From NCBI GenBank assembly GCA_965261195.1, contig OZ253455.1:3472001-3536000 (forward strand): 64,000 nt of DNA. The letters are read 5' to 3'. The position numbers and the translations under genes are program-made. Numbering within the stretch: position 1 is the first letter of the stretch; each line of letters opens with the position of its first letter. Shown piece after piece: positions 19,201 through 26,296 of the stretch. Origin of the DNA: Bin87 sp965261195 (GTDB taxonomy: Bacteria > Chloroflexota > Dehalococcoidia > Lucifugimonadales > UBA3495). The notes under the pieces were generated by a model. It searched no databases. It worked only from the letters and a program-made list of their open reading frames with translations, and was not told where the DNA came from.

Positions 19201-19734
19201 GTGGACGCGAAGGGAGTGGGGGTAAGTTACAATCGCGATATGCTTGGCAATCCGGTGAACCTGGCTATCGCGGTGGCCTCGTTGTTGTTCCGTTCCCATT
19301 TTGTGGTGCGCGGCGACAGTATGGAGCCTGCTTTGCGAGACGGGAATCTGGTCCATTCGGTGCCGAGGGCGCTGCTGGCGAGAGGCATACGCCGCGGGTC
19401 AATCGTGGTGGCTGATACGCGGTGGGGTTGGGAGAGGATTGTAATCAAACGCGTGGCCGCATTGCCCGGTGAGTGGGTCGATGTTGCGAGCGACGGGGCC
19501 GTGTCTGTTTACGGGCGTCCCGAGGAGCATCCGCCGGGTGTTTCCGGGCGTATCTGTGGTGAGACGGGCCAGCGTGGGCCCGGTGTCGTCTGGGTATGCG
19601 GGGATGATGAGTATTTTCTGGTGGGCGACAATTCGGCGCAAAGTGCGGACAGCAGACGGCTCGGCCCGGTGCGGGCAGCGGATATAATCGGATGCGTTTG
19701 GCTGGCGGTTCCAGGCCACCTGATCCGCCGTTGA
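19201..19734 (+). CDS. S26-family signal peptidase
   Basis: A serine-lysine peptidase of the type I signal peptidase (S26) family, which removes signal peptides at the membrane. The nucleophile is in VVRGDSMEPALRDGNLV and the general-base Lys in RIVIKRVAALPGEWV; the box GDNSAQSADSRRLGPV is also present. The frame opens with GTG at 19201, with ATG at 19240 (MLGNPVNLAIAVASLLF) as an equally good start; neither has a clear ribosome site. With 164-177 residues and only one weak N-terminal hydrophobic segment it is short for LepB and nearer the small prokaryotic S26 forms. Confidence 0.87.
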   Translation: MDAKGVGVSYNRDMLGNPVNLAIAVASLLFRSHFVVRGDSMEPALRDGNLVHSVPRALLARGIRRGSIVVADTRWGWERIVIKRVAALPGEWVDVASDGAVSVYGRPEEHPPGVSGRICGETGQRGPGVVWVCGDDEYFLVGDNSAQSADSRRLGPVRAADIIGCVWLAVPGHLIRR

Positions 19735-19809
19735 CGCTCTGGCGCGTACCCCGATACCTGACGCCCAGAACGAACTTACGCACCCACTCACGCAACCGTA
19801 CCGCTGATA

Positions 19810-20799
19810 ATGACCTTTGAAGACGCGATATTGAGGGTTGCCGGCTGGGCCAACCGGAACCGACGGCTGCTGAGAGTGCGACCCATATTGGGGTTGCTGC
19901 ACGCCAGACGCGGAATCCAGCGGGCTGCTGAACATAACCGCGCACTGCGGGTATTACTGGCAACTGTGGCCGCCGTAACCCGGAACGATACCCAGCAGAT
20001 GATTGCCGGTGTGGCCTACTACGGCGTGATTGCATTGATCCCCATCTCGGTCGGAGTACTGCAAATCCTGGAGCTGATTTTGGGGACGGCGCTTACCGCA
20101 CACTGGTATACGCGATTGTCCTCGGCGATATTTCCGTCGGGCATAGAACTGACGACGCTGGTTGGCTCTCGTGACTCGGCGGCGGCCAGCATTACGGCGG
20201 GGCTGGCGCTGGTGGGCCTGACCTGGGGATCATTCAAGCTTTTTGGGGCAGTGGGGCTGGTAGTGAACCGGATGTGGGGAATTGAGCCGACCCAGGTGGG
20301 ATACATCGCCAGGGCGCGGGAATTTTTTATCCTGATGGCGACGGCGTTGATACTGCTGATTGCCAGCATTTCCAGCTACCTGGTTGACCAGGAATCGTTG
20401 CCGAACCTGCTGCGGGATTTTCAATTGGTGCAGTGGGCAGATGCGCTGCAAAACCAGCGCTGGGTATCGGACATCGCAACAACGGCGATGTCGGCGGCCG
20501 CGTTCATGCTGGTGTACCGGTACGTGCCGGAGCGTACGGTGCGGTGGAAGTGGGCAATGATCGCCGCAGTTTTGGCCGGCATCGCTTTTGAGTTCAGCAA
20601 CGATGTGTTTACGTTTATCCTGGGCTACGTGCTGCCGGCGCAACTACTATACGGGCCGCTGGCCACCGTGCTGATATTCCTGATGTGGGTGTTTGTTTCG
20701 TCGATGATTCTGTCCGCCGGGGCTGCGGCGTGCGCTTACTCCCAAAGCATTTACGACGGTGATGGCCCCAGGACGGGGTCGGGATGGTTCCTGAGGTAG
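19810..20799 (+). CDS. YihY/BrkB (UPF0761) family membrane protein
   Basis: A 329-residue integral membrane protein of the YihY family (once mis-called ribonuclease BN). After a basic N-terminal 60 residues comes the family opening AGVAYYGVIALIPISVGVL, then segments LALVGLTWGSFKLFGAVGLV with NRMWGIEP, and the C-terminal RYVPERTVRWKWAMIAAVLAG and LYGPLATVLIFLMWVFVSSMI. The pattern fits six membrane spans. The biochemical role of the family is not established. It starts 75 bases after the signal peptidase gene. Confidence 0.88.
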   Translation: MTFEDAILRVAGWANRNRRLLRVRPILGLLHARRGIQRAAEHNRALRVLLATVAAVTRNDTQQMIAGVAYYGVIALIPISVGVLQILELILGTALTAHWYTRLSSAIFPSGIELTTLVGSRDSAAASITAGLALVGLTWGSFKLFGAVGLVVNRMWGIEPTQVGYIARAREFFILMATALILLIASISSYLVDQESLPNLLRDFQLVQWADALQNQRWVSDIATTAMSAAAFMLVYRYVPERTVRWKWAMIAAVLAGIAFEFSNDVFTFILGYVLPAQLLYGPLATVLIFLMWVFVSSMILSAGAAACAYSQSIYDGDGPRTGSGWFLR

Positions 20800-20861
20800 C
20801 GGGCTGACGCTCTGGCGCCGCGGCGTAGGAACGCTTCGGTGGTGGCAGTCTGTACGACCGG

Positions 20862-20930
20862 CGAGATTGCCACCTCGCTGTGTTCCTCGCAATGACAGTG
20901 AGGGTGGGCGCTCCTCGCAATGACAAGCGG
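20862..20930. repeat. Dispersed GAGATTGCCAC...CAATGACA repeat
   Basis: The segment reads gcgagattgccacctcgctg then gttcctcgcaatgacag, followed by a second partial unit ctcctcgcaatgacaag. Related copies occur at 25822, 49538 (reverse), 49631 and 60320. Confidence 0.65.
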
Positions 20931-20978
20931 GAGTGTGCGCTGCGCGCAATTGCCGTGGAAAGACCAGGGTATGCGGGG

Positions 20979-21248
20979 TTAGAGCTTCCAGAAACTGCCC
21001 ACCTGACAGATGATATCCACCTTGTTGATTGATTCGGTGGGCCAGCCGACCATTTTGAGCCAATCCTCGAAGTGGGCCTGTTCCACGGCCTCGCACTCGG
21101 AGACCAGGCGACCGGTTTCCAGATCGCCGTAGACTTTCAGAACGGTGGTGCGGCGGTCGGGACGCCACTTGCGGACGGCGTTGAGCTTGTCGCGGAATTC
21201 GGCTTCGGTGATGCCGGGGACGTTGTGGACGGCGATGAATCGGGCCAT
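20979..21248 (-). CDS. DUF4242-like small protein
   Basis: An 89-residue protein beginning MARFIAVHNVPGITEAEFRD, a ferredoxin-like fold small protein resembling the DUF4242 / nickel-binding-like families seen in actinobacteria and Chloroflexi. I chose the ATG at 21248 because residues further upstream are translated repeat DNA (PLSLWERE). It follows two hot-dog dehydratase genes on the same strand, so a shared role in a catabolic pathway is possible, but no function is shown by the sequence. Confidence 0.7.
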   Translation of the reverse strand: MARFIAVHNVPGITEAEFRDKLNAVRKWRPDRRTTVLKVYGDLETGRLVSECEAVEQAHFEDWLKMVGWPTESINKVDIICQVGSFWKL

Positions 21249-21289
21249 TGGATCAAACTCCGTGAATGGTTGGATGGGGGATGCCCTCT

Positions 21290-21310
21290 CCCTCTCCCAG
21301 AGGGAGAGGG
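21290..21310. repeat. CCCTCTCCC hairpin repeat
   Basis: ccctctcccagagggagagg forms a near-perfect hairpin just upstream of the DUF4242-like start. It belongs to the genome-wide hairpin family whose full form is CCCTCACCCCAACCCTCTCC followed by a loop and GGGAGAGGG. Confidence 0.65.
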
Positions 21311-21402
21311 GATTTTGGTTGATTAGGCAATTCTTTGGCGGGGGGGATGAAGGGGAAGGAACAGATTGTCGCGCTGGAAAGAAGACCGTTTGGGATGACA
21401 AT

Positions 21403-21442
21403 TTCACCCTCACCCCAGCCCTCTCCCATCAAGGGAGAGGGA
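21403..21442. repeat. CTCACCCC...CCCTCTCCC hairpin repeat
   Basis: A full-length copy: a CACCCTCACCCC lead, then CCCTCTCCC, loop atcaa and GGGAGAGGG. It lies directly after the stop of the MaoC-like gene (minus strand), where it could act as a transcript end. Confidence 0.7.
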
Positions 21443-21454
21443 GTTAGTGCGGTT

Positions 21455-22018
21455 CTAATCGTCGGTGGGCGGGACGAAGGGGTAGGGGATGGGTGGCCCG
21501 TTGCGGAGGGGCAGGACGACCGTGGCCGTGCCGGGCATACTTTCGATACCGTCCTGGGTTTTCATGCCGATTTCCAGCTCCACGAAGCCCATCCGGTTCT
21601 TTTCGGATTTGCTGGTGACGCGACCCCACATGATGAGGATGTCGCCGGGAACCAGCATGGCGCGGTGTTCAAAGCGGGCTTTCCACGGCCAACCGTTGGG
21701 CAGCGTCCAGTCTTTGAGGTACTGGGGCACCACGCTCTGCTTCCAGGAACCGTGCACCAGGATGCTGGGGTTCCGGTCATGGTTGAGGCCGAAGTCCAGA
21801 TCGTAGTGGATACGGTGGAAGTTTTCGATGGCGGCGCTCCAGCGGAAGAGGTGGGTGGGTGTTGGCTTGTAGATGTACTTGGGGAGTTCGTCGCCTTCGG
21901 CCACGTCCTCAAAGTAGATTTGGCTCTTTTGGCGCAGGCCGTCGGCGTCGGGGCGCTCGTTGCGCTGCCAGATTTCCTCGGGTTCCATATTAAGGAGGTC
22001 GTCAAGGAGGGTGGTCAT
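21455..22018 (-). CDS. MaoC-like hot-dog dehydratase
   Basis: A 187-residue single hot-dog protein of the MaoC/enoyl-CoA hydratase 2 group, expected to hydrate or dehydrate acyl-thioesters. The core reads WSAAIENFHRIHYDLDFG, with the catalytic Asp/His pair typical of MaoC proteins, followed by ILVHGSWKQSVVPQYL. The C-terminal strand has LEIGMKTQDG. It directly follows a second hot-dog gene (22084-22641), and such N- and C-type pairs commonly form heterodimers. The substrate is unknown. Confidence 0.8.
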   Translation of the reverse strand: MTTLLDDLLNMEPEEIWQRNERPDADGLRQKSQIYFEDVAEGDELPKYIYKPTPTHLFRWSAAIENFHRIHYDLDFGLNHDRNPSILVHGSWKQSVVPQYLKDWTLPNGWPWKARFEHRAMLVPGDILIMWGRVTSKSEKNRMGFVELEIGMKTQDGIESMPGTATVVLPLRNGPPIPYPFVPPTDD

Positions 22019-22039
22019 TTGGGAGGCTCCTGGTTCGGG

Positions 22040-22070
22040 TTTTTACAAAGATGGACAGGATCGACCGGAT
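22040..22070. repeat. Dispersed GGATGGACAGGAT repeat, copy 2
   Basis: tttttacaaagatggacagg and atcgaccggat, between the two dehydratase genes; the second unit is mutated. Confidence 0.6.
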
Positions 22071-22083
22071 GATTGCGGGGTGG

Positions 22084-22641
22084 TTAGCGGCGGATGGTGG
22101 AAGCGCGGGTGATGCAAAGGGTCACATCATCCTGGTTCCAGTAGCGAGTTTCGCGGGTGATGATGAGGAAGGGGGTGCCGTCGCGACCGAGGCGCTCTCG
22201 GATGTCGGAGTAGCTGTTCTGGAAGAAGATGGTGTCGCCGATGCTGGGGTAGGCCAGGACTTCCAGCTCATTGCCGGCATTGAGCACGCGGACGAGGTTG
22301 GTGGGCACGGGCGGGAGCTCGCCGGGGCGCGCTACGGAGCCGATGCCGTCGGATTCGGGGTTTTCCTCGAAGGCGGCGGTGATGGGGTCGCCCTGGTCGG
22401 GACGAATGCGGCTGGCCAGGTAGCTGACCATGATGGGAGGGGTGATGAGTCCGCCGTAGCGGGTCGATTTGGCAAAGTCGTCGTCCCAATAACGAGGGTC
22501 GGGGTCCATGAGGGCCTGGGTAAAGCGACGCATATACTCGCCGTCGACGACACCCCAGGATTTGACGACCTCACCGCTGACGCCAATCATTGCCTGAACC
22601 TCAGGAGTGAGGGCCGGCGGAGGAGTTTGCTGTTGAGTCAT
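22084..22641 (-). CDS. FAS1-like / MaoC N-terminal dehydratase domain protein
   Basis: A hot-dog fold protein of the FAS1-like dehydratase (MaoC N-terminal) type. The ATG at 22641 (MTQQQTPPPALTPEVQ) gives 185 residues; a further 22 codons are open upstream but look non-coding. The family segment DPDPRYWDDDFAKSTRYGG followed by ITPPIMVSYLASR is clear, as is YPSIGDTIFFQNSYSDIRER. It lies 65 bases before the MaoC-like gene, with which it probably forms a two-subunit dehydratase. Both are likely part of CoA-thioester catabolism. Confidence 0.78.
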   Translation of the reverse strand: MTQQQTPPPALTPEVQAMIGVSGEVVKSWGVVDGEYMRRFTQALMDPDPRYWDDDFAKSTRYGGLITPPIMVSYLASRIRPDQGDPITAAFEENPESDGIGSVARPGELPPVPTNLVRVLNAGNELEVLAYPSIGDTIFFQNSYSDIRERLGRDGTPFLIITRETRYWNQDDVTLCITRASTIRR

Positions 22642-23035
22642 AGGTCGAGCGCTCCAGAAATCGGGTGATGATTGGCGCTGTTGAACGATTTGCCGCGCCG
22701 AGGCCAAATGTAGCGCAGGGCGTCGGGTTCGTCAATCGGCATCTGACATGGGTAACTGTTCAGGTACTGACGTGGAACTGGCTCTTCTCAAAGTCATCCG
22801 GCCTCCGCTCATGGTGAGATTGTCGAACCATCGGCGACCGTCCTTCGACAGGATCAGGACGAGCGGGTGGTTAATTTCCACAACTTCAAAAAGGCCCGGT
22901 GACATAGATCAGGGTCTTGCGATTAACCAGTGCCATGCCGCTGGCGCTCCGCAACTTCGATCAGCAGGAGGGGGTGGGGCCGCGGTTTTTACAGGGATGG
23001 ACAGGATGGACAGGATTTTATGGGGCGGGGATAGG
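22642..23035. other. Gene-free region with repeat remnants
   Basis: The 394 bases between the dehydratase and kinase genes hold no supported gene. They contain a TAACTGTTCAGG sequence at 22753 (looks like one end of the MITE but the rest does not match), a ccttcgacaggatcaggacg repeat near 22832, and a GGACAGGAT repeat at 22985. Confidence 0.5.
22985..23020. repeat. Dispersed GGATGGACAGGAT repeat, copy 3
   Basis: gtttttacagggatggacag continues with a second perfect GATGGACAGGAT unit, 16 bases from the kinase stop codon. Confidence 0.7.
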
Positions 23036-23995
23036 TTAGGCGCCGTAGGTGCGGTTCAGGACGGTTTCCAGTTCGTCCACGGTGTAGCGGTATTCCTGGG
23101 TTCCCGGCATTTGGATGACGAAGTGGGCGCAGGCGGAGCCGATTTGGGCGGCGCGTTCGAGGCGGGCAGGTGATATGGAGGTGGGGACGATGGAACCGGG
23201 GTGGATGATGCCCATAATCAGGCCGCCGCGGAAAGCGTCGCCGGCGCCGGTAGGGTCGACCACGTTGTCGGTGGGCACGCAGGGGATGGTGGTGTCGGTG
23301 TCGGCAGTGGCGATGCGGACGCCGGCTTCGCCAAGGGTGGTGATGAGGGCGCCGGTGTGCTCCAGCAGGCCGGTTTCGTCGATGCCGGTTTTGTCGACTA
23401 TCAAGGCCATCTCATAGTCGTTGGCAATCAGAAGGTCGCTGTGTCCGATGGCGGTTATCAATCCGGCGGCATCCCAGACCGGGAGGGACTGGCCGGGGTC
23501 GAAGATGGTGTAGACGCCGGTGCGTGCGCCCTGTTCGGCGAAGTCGGCCATGTCGCCCAGGTTGCCGGGGGCTACGATGTTGATGGACTGCTGGGGGTCC
23601 ACTGCGCTGAAGTCGAAGCCGGCCGGGTATTTCATCGCGCCCGGGTTGAATCCGGTGATCTGATTATCGGACAGATCGGTGGTGATGAAGGCGGAAGCAG
23701 TGGCTTCCTCGGCGACGATGCGGATGTCGTCGGTAGCGATACCGTTTTGCTGGAGCCATCCGAAATAGTCGCGGTAGTCGAAACCGATGGCGGCGATGAG
23801 TCTGGGCTGCTGGCCGAGCATGGCGAGGGAATAGGCGATGTTGCCGGCGGTGCCGCCGAAGTAGGCGTGGAAGCCGTCAACGGTGAAGCTGAGGTTGATT
23901 TGGTGGATACGTTCGGGAACGATGTGGTCTCCGAAGCGGCCGTTGTAGGTCATTATGCGGTCAATGGCGAGGGATCCGGATACCAGGATTTCCAT
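23036..23995 (-). CDS. PfkB-family carbohydrate/nucleoside kinase
   Basis: A 319-residue ribokinase-fold (PfkB) kinase. The N-terminal substrate segment is FGGTAGNIAYSLAMLGQQP (near residue 47) and the C-terminal signature is VVDPTGAGDAFRGGLIMG (near 250), with the catalytic Asp in GAGD. The overall pattern (MEILVSGSLAIDRIM and FFGG-like) is nearest to the adenosine-kinase-like branch in bacteria, but the sugar or nucleoside substrate cannot be fixed from sequence. It stands alone between repeats on both sides. Confidence 0.88.
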   Translation of the reverse strand: MEILVSGSLAIDRIMTYNGRFGDHIVPERIHQINLSFTVDGFHAYFGGTAGNIAYSLAMLGQQPRLIAAIGFDYRDYFGWLQQNGIATDDIRIVAEEATASAFITTDLSDNQITGFNPGAMKYPAGFDFSAVDPQQSINIVAPGNLGDMADFAEQGARTGVYTIFDPGQSLPVWDAAGLITAIGHSDLLIANDYEMALIVDKTGIDETGLLEHTGALITTLGEAGVRIATADTDTTIPCVPTDNVVDPTGAGDAFRGGLIMGIIHPGSIVPTSISPARLERAAQIGSACAHFVIQMPGTQEYRYTVDELETVLNRTYGA

Positions 23996-24008
23996 TAGTT
24001 AGTCCTCA

Positions 24009-24041
24009 TTTTCTGCATGGATGTACAGGATATACGGGATT
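24009..24041. repeat. Dispersed GGATGGACAGGAT repeat, copy 4
   Basis: attttctgcatggatgtaca followed by ggatatacgggatt, a diverged copy between the DUF192 and kinase genes. Confidence 0.55.
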
Positions 24042-24063
24042 GAATTGATTAGGATTTGCCGGG

Positions 24064-24774
24064 TTAGCAGGCCCATTTGCCGCCGATACTGCCGTCGAAT
24101 TTGACCAGCGAGCCGGGGGTTATCCGGTTGGTTGCGGCCTGGCCGGCGTTGATTTCCAGGACGAATCGGACGGGTTCGGTGGAGGGATAACGGGGCAAAT
24201 CGCTGTGAGTTGTTTCAGGCTCCGGGTTGGGTACGTTGGCGGTTACTCCGCTCACGGTGCAGTCGGATTTTATCCAGACCATATCCAGGGGGAAGTGCAT
24301 ATTGGGCATCCAGAAGGTTCGGGGCGCGTCGGTGTCGTAGACGAACAGCATGGCCTCGTCGGCGGCGAGGGTCGGGCGGTCGGACAGCCCCTGGGCGCGA
24401 TCCTCCCCGGTCGCGGCCACGTCAACCCGGTAGATTGCATCGCCGATCTGCACCAGAGGTCGGTCGGGTTGAAGCGTTGGGCCCGGTTCCGACAGGGTGG
24501 GTGCAATTGGCAAGCTAGTCACTGCCGGCAGGTCGGTTGCGGCGGGTAAATTGGTTGCGGCCGGCAAGTCGGTCGCCATTTGAATAGAAGTTGCGGCGGG
24601 CAGGTCAGTTGCCGGCGGCAAATCGGTTGCGGCGGGCAAGTCAGTTGCCGGCGGCAGGTTTATTTGAACTCCCTCGGGTGTGGGAAGGGGCTGGAGAGTG
24701 CAGGCCAGGCTGACCAGCAAGATGCAGCCAACCATCCATAGTGCGGCGGCGCTTTGCAATGTCGGCCAGCGCAT
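24064..24774 (-). CDS. DUF192 lipoprotein with Thr-Asp-Leu-Pro repeat linker
   Basis: A 236-residue exported protein. Residues 1-25 are a lipoprotein signal with lipobox LVSLAC. Residues about 40-90 are a linker of near-identical 6-7-residue units (PATDLPAATDL, PAATNLPAATDL). The C-terminal domain (about 110-236) is DUF192: YRVDVAATGEDRAQGLSDRP, MLFVYDTDAPRTFWMPNM and FPLDMVWI. DUF192 proteins are small extracytoplasmic beta-rich domains of unknown biochemical role. The linker probably holds the domain off the membrane. It lies 10 bases after the aldolase gene and may be co-transcribed. Confidence 0.85.
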   Translation of the reverse strand: MRWPTLQSAAALWMVGCILLVSLACTLQPLPTPEGVQINLPPATDLPAATDLPPATDLPAATSIQMATDLPAATNLPAATDLPAVTSLPIAPTLSEPGPTLQPDRPLVQIGDAIYRVDVAATGEDRAQGLSDRPTLAADEAMLFVYDTDAPRTFWMPNMHFPLDMVWIKSDCTVSGVTANVPNPEPETTHSDLPRYPSTEPVRFVLEINAGQAATNRITPGSLVKFDGSIGGKWAC

Positions 24775-24783
24775 CGCTAACGC

Positions 24784-25569
24784 CTAGCCCAATTCCGCGC
24801 GGATGTCGGCGATGCGGTCCCGCAGGGAGCGTAGCAGGAGCGCCGGCGGCGCCGGCGCGACGTGAGTGTAGCCGACGCCCAGGTCCTGCAACTCTTTGGC
24901 CGACAGCGGGAACGCGGGATGGTTCATGGGGATGGACAGTTTGGCTCCGCCGGCGACTTTGACCTCGGCGGCGAGTTCCTCGAGGCGGGCGCGAATGACC
25001 GGGCTTTGCGGGTCGCGGATGCCCATGTACTCGGAGAAGTCGGTGGGGCCGATGGCGACGATGTCGATACCGGGGAGGCGGGCGATGTCGGCGATTTCGC
25101 TGATGCCCTTTTCGTCCTCGGTCATTACTGACAGGACGATCTGCTCGTTGGATGATTGGGTATGCTCGTCCCAGGAGACGGTGCCGAAGCGGGCGGCTCG
25201 GGTGCCACCGGCTCCCCCGCGGTTGCCCAGGGGGGCGTAGCGCACGGCGTCCACGGCGCGTTTGGCGCCCTCCAAACCGTCGATATGGGGGATGATGATG
25301 CCCTCGGCCCCGGCGTCGAGGAGGCGCAGGATCAGGTGCTCGTCGTTGCCGGGGATGCGTATCATCGAGGTAACGCCCACAAGGTCGGCGGACTTGATCA
25401 TCTCGGTGACGAGGGCCAGATCGAAGGTGGTGTGTTCCATGTCTATGAAGGCGGCATCGTAACCGGCGAGGCCGATAATTTCGACGATTTGCGGGTCGGC
25501 CAGGGATACGTAGGCGCCGAGGGCCAGGCGGTTTTCCCGCAGCGCCCGTTTTACCTTGTTTTCGCGCAT
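24784..25569 (-). CDS. HpcH/HpaI aldolase family protein (second copy)
   Basis: A 261-residue class II aldolase-like protein. Signatures are GYDAAFIDMEHTTFDL (catalytic-His region), APLGNRGGAGGTRAARFG, VLSVMTEDEKGISEI (metal-ligand Glu region) and DIVAIGPTDFSEYMGI (Asp region). It is closer to the 2-dehydro-3-deoxyglucarate-aldolase-like branch than the copy at 2315-3061, judged by the RG-rich loop. It is followed by the DUF192 gene. The physiological substrate is unknown. Confidence 0.85.
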   Translation of the reverse strand: MRENKVKRALRENRLALGAYVSLADPQIVEIIGLAGYDAAFIDMEHTTFDLALVTEMIKSADLVGVTSMIRIPGNDEHLILRLLDAGAEGIIIPHIDGLEGAKRAVDAVRYAPLGNRGGAGGTRAARFGTVSWDEHTQSSNEQIVLSVMTEDEKGISEIADIARLPGIDIVAIGPTDFSEYMGIRDPQSPVIRARLEELAAEVKVAGGAKLSIPMNHPAFPLSAKELQDLGVGYTHVAPAPPALLLRSLRDRIADIRAELG

Positions 25570-25779
25570 GGGGTCGGTTGCTCCTGCTGAAGATTGGCGA
25601 TGCTATGAGGATTGTCAGGCCGGGCTCGGTGCAGGGCCGGTCGCATCGCGGGGACAATGATAGCAGATGGTGGTTGGCCTTCGGGGCCTGGATTGGTTGG
25701 TACGCTGGGGGTGCGGGCCTGCCACGGGCTCAGGGTGTGCGGAAGGCGGTCGGTGCGGGGAAGGCGGTTAGTGTGGATT

Positions 25780-25820
25780 TTCACCCTCACCCCAACCCTC
25801 TCCCATCAAGGGAGAGGGAG
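25780..25820. repeat. CTCACCCC...CCCTCTCCC hairpin repeat
   Basis: A full copy with loop atcaa, running directly into a GAGATTGCCAC repeat; the two families abut here. Confidence 0.7.
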
Positions 25821-25821
25821 C

Positions 25822-25882
25822 GAGATTGCCACGCTGCGCTCGCAATGACAAAGTGGGTACGGACGCAATGACAAAATGGGTA
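25822..25882. repeat. Dispersed GAGATTGCCAC...CAATGACA repeat
   Basis: gagattgccacgctgcgctc continues gcaatgacaaagtgggtacg and a partial second unit cgcaatgacaaaatggg. Confidence 0.7.
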
Positions 25883-26000
25883 TGGGTATGGACGAGGTGG
25901 GTAGGTATGAGCGGTGTGGCGGTTTGACGCTGTTGGTGGTGGCTGATATGATTTTCGCGCTGCCAGATTGCCGGCATCAGGAATTGTATTGGTGGGAGCG

Positions 26001-26225
26001 ATGAGTCCAGTGAATAAGCTGATTGAAAATCTGAACCCGGCAACCGTAACGTCGCGCCGCCGTTTTTTGGGGGTTTTGGGCGTTGGTGTGGCTGGCATTG
26101 CGGTGGTTGCTGCGTTGGTTCCCTTCGGCAAGCGGACTCCCAAGGCGGAGGCGGCCAATGAATTCCCCGGGCCGGGCTCCATTTTCCATCCCGCGCAAGA
26201 CCCGCGAACGGACCCGCGTCGGTAG
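26001..26225 (+). CDS. Small protein with twin-arginine-like signal
   Basis: A 74-residue protein from ATG 26001, with GGGAG upstream. Residues 15-35 read TSRRRFLGVLGVGVAGIAVV, matching the twin-arginine (SRRRFL) export signal and a hydrophobic core. What remains (FPGPGSIFHPAQDPRTDPRR) is short and charged, with no recognisable domain. It could be a Tat-exported small subunit or a membrane-anchored peptide. No neighbour shares its strand, and it is flanked by repeats. Confidence 0.5.
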   Translation: MSPVNKLIENLNPATVTSRRRFLGVLGVGVAGIAVVAALVPFGKRTPKAEAANEFPGPGSIFHPAQDPRTDPRR

Positions 26226-26232
26226 GGGAGTT

Positions 26233-26263
26233 TCGCCCTCACCCGGGCCCTCTCCCTGAGGGC
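26233..26263. repeat. CTCACCC...CCCTCTCCC hairpin repeat, degenerate
   Basis: gccctcacccgggccctctc followed by cctgagggc, in the gap between the small exported protein and mutL (convergent). Confidence 0.6.
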
Positions 26264-26296
26264 GGTTTCGCTCTTGCCGGCTACGATAAGTCAGGA

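Noticed and set aside
22753..22790. A fourth MITE copy starting TAACTGTTCAGG
   Set aside because: Only the first 12 bases match; no inverted end or interior similarity follows, so it may be chance or a very decayed end.
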